A stretch of 10,154 nucleotides of DNA from Acidobacteriaceae bacterium (GTDB lineage Bacteria; Acidobacteriota; Terriglobia; Terriglobales; Acidobacteriaceae): positions 1 to 10,154 of the forward strand of contig DAICZO010000084.1 in the NCBI GenBank assembly GCA_027311125.1, written 5' to 3'. The notes beneath the pieces are model-generated. The model was given only the letters and a program-made list of their open reading frames with translations. It ran no database searches and had not been told where the DNA came from. Made by a program: the position numbers and the translations under genes. How positions within the stretch are numbered: the stretch's first letter is position 1; each line of letters starts with the position of its first letter. Positions 6,369 through 10,154 of this stretch are shown one piece after another.

Positions 6369-8177
6369 GTGCAACCCTCCACCACACCCGCAGCCGAATA
6401 CAGCCAACGCCAGCAAGCCCGAGAACGTCGCGTAGCCCAACTGGACCAGCGCCACATCCGTCTCGGGTACCTGCGCCTGCTCACCATCGGTTTCGGCCTC
6501 GTCCTGCTCTGGTGGTTCTTCACCCGCTCCGGCGTGTCGGCACTCTGGCTGACGCTTCCTGTTCTGCTCTTTTTCTCCCTGGTCATCTATCACGCCCGAC
6601 TGGTACGCCAGCGCACTCAGGCAGACCGTGCCGCTGAAGTCTACCGTCGCGGTCTCGCCCGCATCGAAGACCGCTGGATCGGCATGGGACCGCAGGGAGA
6701 GCGCTTCGCCGACGTTCCCCATCTCTACGCCAGCGACCTGGATATCTTCGGTCCCGCCAGCCTCTTCCAACTCCTCTCCACCGCCCGCACCCGCATGGGA
6801 GAAGACACCCTCGCCCGCTGGTTACTCGGTCCCGCACCCGTCGCTGATCTTCTCCAGCGCCACGCCGCGATCACCGATCTCCGCGACCGCCTCGACCTCC
6901 GCGAAGACATGGCCATCCTCGGCGCAGATCTAAACCCCGGTGTACATCCCGAAGCCCTTACCGCTTGGGCAGAGTCGCCCCGCCTGCTCGATCACCCTCG
7001 TCGCCGCTGGCTGGCTCTGGCCTTCGCCTTGCTGGCCGTCGCTGCTGCCATCCTGTGGGCCACGCTTGGCATCCGCATTCCCTTCTTCCTTATCCTGCTC
7101 CTGGAAGGCGCCATCACCGTGCTGCTGCACCGCCGTGTCCAACAGGTCTTCCACGGCACCGAACATGCCCTCCAGGATCTACAGCTACTCTCCTCGCTCT
7201 TCGCCCGCCTCCAGCAGGAGCGCTTCGAAGCAGTACCGCTGCAAGCGCTCCAGCAGACACTCTCCTCCCACCACCTGCCTGTCTCCCGGGCTATTACCCA
7301 GCTCGACTCCATCGTCCAGCACATTTACTCGCTCGATAACTTCTTCGTCCGCCTCCTCGACATCCCTCTCCTCTACTCCGTGCAGGCCGCCTATGCCGCT
7401 GAGGCCTGGCGCAGCGAGCATGGAGCCGCCGTCCGCCACTGGCTTGACACCCTCGGCCAACTCGAAGCTCTCCTCGCCCTCGCCACCTACACCAACGAGC
7501 ACCATGCCTATCCCTTCCCACAGTTCTTCTCCGGTCCGCCCGCCTTCCACGCCCGACAACTAGGCCACCCCCTGCTGCCCGAAGCCCGCTCCGTCCGCAA
7601 CGACATCACTATCGGCCACCACCCCTCCAGCCCTCTGCCCAGCTCTGTCCTGCTCATCAGCGGTTCCAACATGTCCGGCAAAAGCACCCTCATGCGTGCC
7701 GTCGGCATCAACACGGTGCTCGCCATGGCCGGGGCACCCGTGCGTGCCCATGCCCTACAACTCACACCGCTCCAGGTCGGTGCCAGCATCCTGATCAACG
7801 ACTCCCTCCAGCAGGGCAGCTCCCGTTTCTATGCCGAGATCACCCGACTCCGCCACATCTGTGATCTCGCCATCCAGTCCCCTCCCCTGCTCTTCCTGCT
7901 CGACGAACTGCTCCAGGGAACCAACTCCAAAGACCGCCTCACCGGTGCCGAAGGTGTTGTTCGCACCCTCATCGAGCGTAGTGCCATCGGGATCATCAGC
8001 ACCCACGACCTTGCCCTCACCCACCTCGGTGGAACCCTCGCCCAGCATATCCACAACATGCACCTTCAGGAGCAGATCGAAGCCGGAGAGATGAAGTTCG
8101 ACTACCAGTTACGCGAAGGCGTCGTTACCAAAAGCAATGGCATCGAGCTCATGCGACTAATCGGCCTCGACGTCTAA
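6369..8177 (+). CDS. Membrane-anchored MutS-family ATPase, no mismatch-recognition domain
   Basis: 602 residues from the proposed GTG. Order of parts: a charged N-terminus; two hydrophobic helices at about 34-52 and 57-75; a MutS core-like segment at 120-155 (L-Y-A-S-D-L-D-I-F-G-P-A-S-L-F type); two more hydrophobic helices at about 213-232 and 236-254; a helical lever region; then the MutS ATPase. The ATPase has Walker A GSNMSGKST at 432-440, the MutS-type signature GSSRFYAEITRL from 483, Walker B ending in D512-E513 followed by LLQGTNSKDR, and the S-T-H-D switch at 544-547. The N-terminal mismatch-recognition domain with its F-x-E motif is absent, so a role in ordinary mismatch repair should not be assumed. 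The start is uncertain: the frame stays open far upstream, no ATG exists before the conserved region, and GTG 6351 is an alternative. The gene lies 28 bases ahead of tilS, probably in one operon. Confidence 0.92.
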   Translation: MQPSTTPAAEYSQRQQARERRVAQLDQRHIRLGYLRLLTIGFGLVLLWWFFTRSGVSALWLTLPVLLFFSLVIYHARLVRQRTQADRAAEVYRRGLARIEDRWIGMGPQGERFADVPHLYASDLDIFGPASLFQLLSTARTRMGEDTLARWLLGPAPVADLLQRHAAITDLRDRLDLREDMAILGADLNPGVHPEALTAWAESPRLLDHPRRRWLALAFALLAVAAAILWATLGIRIPFFLILLLEGAITVLLHRRVQQVFHGTEHALQDLQLLSSLFARLQQERFEAVPLQALQQTLSSHHLPVSRAITQLDSIVQHIYSLDNFFVRLLDIPLLYSVQAAYAAEAWRSEHGAAVRHWLDTLGQLEALLALATYTNEHHAYPFPQFFSGPPAFHARQLGHPLLPEARSVRNDITIGHHPSSPLPSSVLLISGSNMSGKSTLMRAVGINTVLAMAGAPVRAHALQLTPLQVGASILINDSLQQGSSRFYAEITRLRHICDLAIQSPPLLFLLDELLQGTNSKDRLTGAEGVVRTLIERSAIGIISTHDLALTHLGGTLAQHIHNMHLQEQIEAGEMKFDYQLREGVVTKSNGIELMRLIGLDV

Positions 8178-8205
8178 CCTCTCCCCAGCGCTACCAGAGA
8201 AAATC

Positions 8206-9303
8206 ATGCCGCCACCCATCTCCCTCGCCTTCGACCGCACCCACCTCCACCCCGGAGACCGCCTCTGCGTCGCCATCTCCGGCGGTGCGGACTCCGTAGC
8301 CTTGCTGCTCGCCCTCCATGCTACGAACGCCGCCAAGCGTGACGCCCTGGGCATCGGCTTATCTGCCGTCCACGTCCACCACGGCCTCCGCGGCGAAGAG
8401 GCAGACGCCGACCAGCGCTTCGTGCAGGAACTCTGCGCGCACCTCGAGGTCCCCCTGCACCTCCATCAAGCGAGCATCCCCGAACGCGTCGCGGAAACAC
8501 GCGCCGCTGGCACCCCCGAGACCATCGAGGAGGCAGCCCGCGCGGTCCGTTACGACTTTTTCTCTTCCCTCATCGCCTCCGGCCATGCCGACTCCGTCCT
8601 GACCGCCCATACCCTCGACGATCAGGCCGAAACTGTCCTGATCAAGTTGCTCCGTGGAGCCTGGACCGAGGGCCTGGGCGGCATCCACCCCATCGTCCAC
8701 GTCAATACCCCCTTGCGCTCCGGCAAAATCGTCCGCCCACTCCTCCAGACTCGCCGTCACGAAGTCGAATCGTTCCTCCACAGTCTCAATCAGACTTGGC
8801 GTGAAGACTCCACCAACACCGACACCGCCTTCACTCGCAACCGCGTCCGCCACGAACTTCTCCCCCAGCTCCGTCTGTTCAACCCCTCTCTGGACCACAC
8901 CCTGGCCAACCTGGCCGAGCTAGCCCGCGAAGAGGAGTCCCGCTGGCAGACCGAGCTCAGCCGCCTCCTACCCCAGCTTCTGCTCCCCGGCAAGCCCGTC
9001 CGGGGCGGCGGACGAGCCGTCAGTACTGCCGCTGGCCAATCCAACACCTCCGTAGCCGTCGAGTTGGAACGCCTTCGCGCCCTCGACCCCGCCATACGCC
9101 GCCGGGTGCTCCGCGCCGCCGCCCGTCAGCTCGGGGCGCGACTGAGCTTCGACGAAACCTCCCGCCTGCTCGCCCTCTGCGGCTTCCTCACCTTGCGTAC
9201 CGTAGGTTCCAAGCCCAGTGCAACCTTGCAGTTAGCCGGAAATCTCCACGCCGAGCGCTCCGCCCGCGAACTCCGTCTCACCCTACACCCCAACAAGCCC
9301 TAA
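8206..9303 (+). CDS. tilS: tRNA(Ile)-lysidine synthase TilS
   Basis: Essential tRNA-modifying enzyme: using ATP and lysine it converts C34 of the CAU-anticodon tRNA-Ile2 to lysidine, switching charging from methionine to isoleucine and decoding from AUG to AUA. 365 residues. The N-terminal PP-loop ATPase has SGGADS at 25-30, H-V-H-H-G-L-R-G at 55-62, the H-T-L-D-D-Q-A-E-T segment at 135-143 and the family segment E-D-S-T-N with T-R-N-R-V-R-H-E at 200-217. The region at about 285-360 fits the TilS substrate-binding domain. The protein is shorter than E. coli TilS (about 430 residues), so the last C-terminal domain is probably absent; a low-complexity linker (262-283) precedes the substrate-binding part. 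The ATG at 8206 has only a weak AGAGAA-type ribosome site, 28 bases after the MutS-like stop. ftsH follows, a common neighbour of tilS. Confidence 0.96.
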   Translation: MPPPISLAFDRTHLHPGDRLCVAISGGADSVALLLALHATNAAKRDALGIGLSAVHVHHGLRGEEADADQRFVQELCAHLEVPLHLHQASIPERVAETRAAGTPETIEEAARAVRYDFFSSLIASGHADSVLTAHTLDDQAETVLIKLLRGAWTEGLGGIHPIVHVNTPLRSGKIVRPLLQTRRHEVESFLHSLNQTWREDSTNTDTAFTRNRVRHELLPQLRLFNPSLDHTLANLAELAREEESRWQTELSRLLPQLLLPGKPVRGGGRAVSTAAGQSNTSVAVELERLRALDPAIRRRVLRAAARQLGARLSFDETSRLLALCGFLTLRTVGSKPSATLQLAGNLHAERSARELRLTLHPNKP

Positions 9304-9331
9304 ACCCGCTACCCAGCCTCACATCCGTTCC

Positions 9332-9350
9332 AACCGAGGTCTTCCTCGTT
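9332..9350 (+). terminator. Weak hairpin after tilS
   Basis: cgagg (9335-9339) pairs with cctcg (9344-9348) around a tctt loop; two A-T pairs extend the stem if the C at 9334 is bulged. It is 31 bases past the tilS stop and followed by only two T residues, so at most it is a weak terminator or processing site between tilS and the ftsH leader. Confidence 0.3.
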
Positions 9351-9400
9351 AGTTGCATCAACATTCCTGTTACCCCCCTGTGAATCGTCCCGCCAAAGAG

Positions 9401-9406
9401 TAGAAT
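9401..9406 (+). promoter_or_regulatory. Putative -10 element for ftsH
   Basis: TAGAAT, five of six matches to TATAAT, in the AT-richest part of the tilS-ftsH gap. It would place a start near 9413 and a leader of about 180 bases. The hexamer 17 bases upstream (CTGTGA) matches TTGACA at only three positions, so the call rests on the -10 alone. Confidence 0.35.
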
Positions 9407-9423
9407 CGAATAACCTGACGGGG

Positions 9424-9475
9424 TAGGAAAGTCACCGGGGGCCAGAGCCACAACCCACCCCATGGAACTTTCCTG
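9424..9475 (+). promoter_or_regulatory. Potential structured leader RNA of ftsH
   Basis: taggaaagt (9424-9432) pairs with actttcctg (9467-9475): eight Watson-Crick pairs plus one G-U. A further four-pair stem inside it joins gggg (9437-9440) and cccc (9458-9461), leaving the ATG at 9462 in an internal loop. A competing pairing exists between ggggtagg (9420-9427) and cccacccc (9454-9461), seven pairs with one mismatch; the two folds share bases and exclude each other. I recognise no known riboswitch family. The rest of the 290-base gap holds the weak hairpin, the -10 candidate, the small ORF and the ftsH ribosome site described separately. Confidence 0.35.
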
Positions 9476-9551
9476 GAACGATATCGTCAAACAGTTGAGC
9501 ATGCGCACTATCAAAGGCAGCATGCTTGGTCCTGACAAGCATCACCAGTAG
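9462..9551 (+). CDS. Possible 29-codon upstream ORF in the ftsH leader
   Basis: An ATG-to-TAG frame of 29 codons, in the same reading phase as ftsH and ending 42 bases before its start. The product would begin M-E-L-S-W-N-D-I-V-K-Q and end G-P-D-K-H-H-Q. No Shine-Dalgarno sequence precedes it and its ATG falls inside the predicted leader hairpin. The segments IVKQ and KGxxxGPDK resemble TVKQ and KGxxxGPDK at the FtsH N-terminus, without the transmembrane stretch between them. It could be a regulatory leader peptide, a decayed partial copy of the ftsH start, or chance; I favour non-coding. Confidence 0.18.
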   Translation: MELSWNDIVKQLSMRTIKGSMLGPDKHHQ

Positions 9552-9593
9552 CGAAAGACAGTTGCCAGACCGGAAAAAAATGAGGAAATTCGC

Positions 9594-10154
9594 TTGAACT
9601 CGACCGTCAAACAAATTCTGATTTGGGTTTTCATGATCACCTGCCTCGTCTTCTTGTGGCAGTTCGTCGTCAAGGGTACCGGTGCAGGTCCCGACAAACC
9701 CATTAGCCTCACCCAGCTTCTCAACGACGCCGATCAGGGTAAGATCGCCGAAGTCAACGTCAATGGAGCAGAGGTCACGGGCAAGTATCGCGGCGACGAT
9801 AAAACACAGTTCCACACCACCATTCCGGGCAACTATCCCGACATGTACAAGACGCTCCGCGACCATGGCGTCAACATCACCATCAAGGATCAAAACTCCA
9901 ACGCCTGGCTTGGCTTCCTCATCCAGCTTGCGCCCTTCGCCTTGCTCCTCGGCCTCTGGTTCTTCCTTCTCCGCCAGATGCAGTCCGGCGGCAACAAGGC
10001 TATGAGCTTTGGCAAGTCCCGCGCCCGCCTGCTCTCCATGCAGCAGAAGAAGATCACCTTCAAGGATGTCGCTGGCGTAGATGAAGCCAAGGAAGAACTG
10101 AAAGAGATCATCGAGTTCCTCCGCGAGGCACAGAAGTTTCAGCGCCTCGGCGGC
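9594..10154 (+). CDS. ftsH: ATP-dependent zinc metalloprotease FtsH, 3' partial
   Basis: First 187 residues of the membrane AAA+ protease that degrades misassembled membrane proteins and selected regulators. Visible parts: a short cytoplasmic N-terminus; transmembrane helix 1 at about 7-26; a periplasmic domain at about 27-103; transmembrane helix 2 at about 105-127; a linker S-F-G-K-S-R-A-R near 138-145; and the start of the AAA+ module (F-K-D-V-A-G-V-D-E-A-K-E-E-L at 156-169). The window ends in R-L-G-G, just before the Walker A loop, so the ATPase and the HExxH protease active site lie outside. The start is TTG at 9594: AGGA at 9583-9586 precedes it by 7 bases, the frame is closed by a TAG at 9549-9551, and no ATG or GTG lies between. 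The next in-frame ATG (9633) would destroy helix 1. Confidence 0.97.
   Translation, partial: MNSTVKQILIWVFMITCLVFLWQFVVKGTGAGPDKPISLTQLLNDADQGKIAEVNVNGAEVTGKYRGDDKTQFHTTIPGNYPDMYKTLRDHGVNITIKDQNSNAWLGFLIQLAPFALLLGLWFFLLRQMQSGGNKAMSFGKSRARLLSMQQKKITFKDVAGVDEAKEELKEIIEFLREAQKFQRLGG

Noticed and set aside
6081..6770. 229-codon minus-strand frame across ispD and the MutS-like gene
   Set aside because: It is antisense to the MutS-like gene and out of frame with ispD; no family resemblance. Stop-poor antisense frames are expected from the strand composition.
9420..9475. Possible known riboswitch or tmRNA-like RNA before ftsH
   Set aside because: No conserved core of any riboswitch family that I know is recognisable; only generic stems are seen, so it is reported as an unassigned leader structure.
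9432..9893. 153-codon minus-strand frame antisense to the ftsH start
   Set aside because: It overlaps the well-supported FtsH N-terminus and has no recognisable domain or ribosome site.
1..10154. Mobile elements, CRISPR arrays, tRNA genes, toxin-antitoxin or defence genes
   Set aside because: No transposase or integrase motifs, direct-repeat arrays, tRNA-like cloverleaf sequence or defence-gene motifs were found; all substantial coding regions are accounted for.

Overview
The window looks like chromosomal housekeeping DNA from an Acidobacteriota bacterium of the class Terriglobia (Granulicella / Edaphobacter / Terriglobus type). This is an inference from the high GC content, the style of the secreted M13 and M14 peptidases, a TTG-started ftsH directly after tilS, and a membrane-anchored MutS-family protein. 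No phage, insertion sequence, CRISPR array, tRNA or rRNA was recognised.

Layout, left to right. Positions 1-753 (+) hold the C-terminal part of an M24 (Xaa-Pro aminopeptidase-like) peptidase whose start lies outside the window. Positions 811-2913 (+) hold a complete secreted M13 (neprilysin-like) zinc endopeptidase. A strong hairpin at 2933-2982 separates it from a convergent minus-strand block. Read in its own direction, that block is ispD (6265-5555), ispF (5555-4941, overlapping ispD by one base) and a secreted M14 zinc carboxypeptidase-like protein (4885-3002). A compact divergent promoter region (6266-6368) then leads rightward into a membrane-anchored MutS-family ATPase (6369-8177), tilS (8206-9303), a 290-base leader region, and the first 187 codons of ftsH (9594 to the window end).

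Functionally, IspD and IspF catalyse two steps of the MEP isoprenoid pathway and are translationally coupled. TilS makes the lysidine that lets tRNA-Ile2 read AUA codons. FtsH is the membrane AAA+ quality-control protease. The three peptidases belong to three unrelated metallopeptidase clans; two of them carry a visible signal peptide, which fits a scavenging or cell-envelope peptide-degradation role.

There is no clear new defence or mobile system. The points most worth a second look are the MutS relative with four predicted transmembrane helices and no mismatch-recognition domain; the ispD/mutS divergent region, where both -10-like boxes sit at leaderless or near-leaderless distance from the start codons; the structured ftsH leader with a 29-codon ORF whose sequence echoes the FtsH N-terminus; the roughly 47-residue C-terminal extension of IspF; and a C-over-G excess on the plus strand that persists across genes of both orientations.
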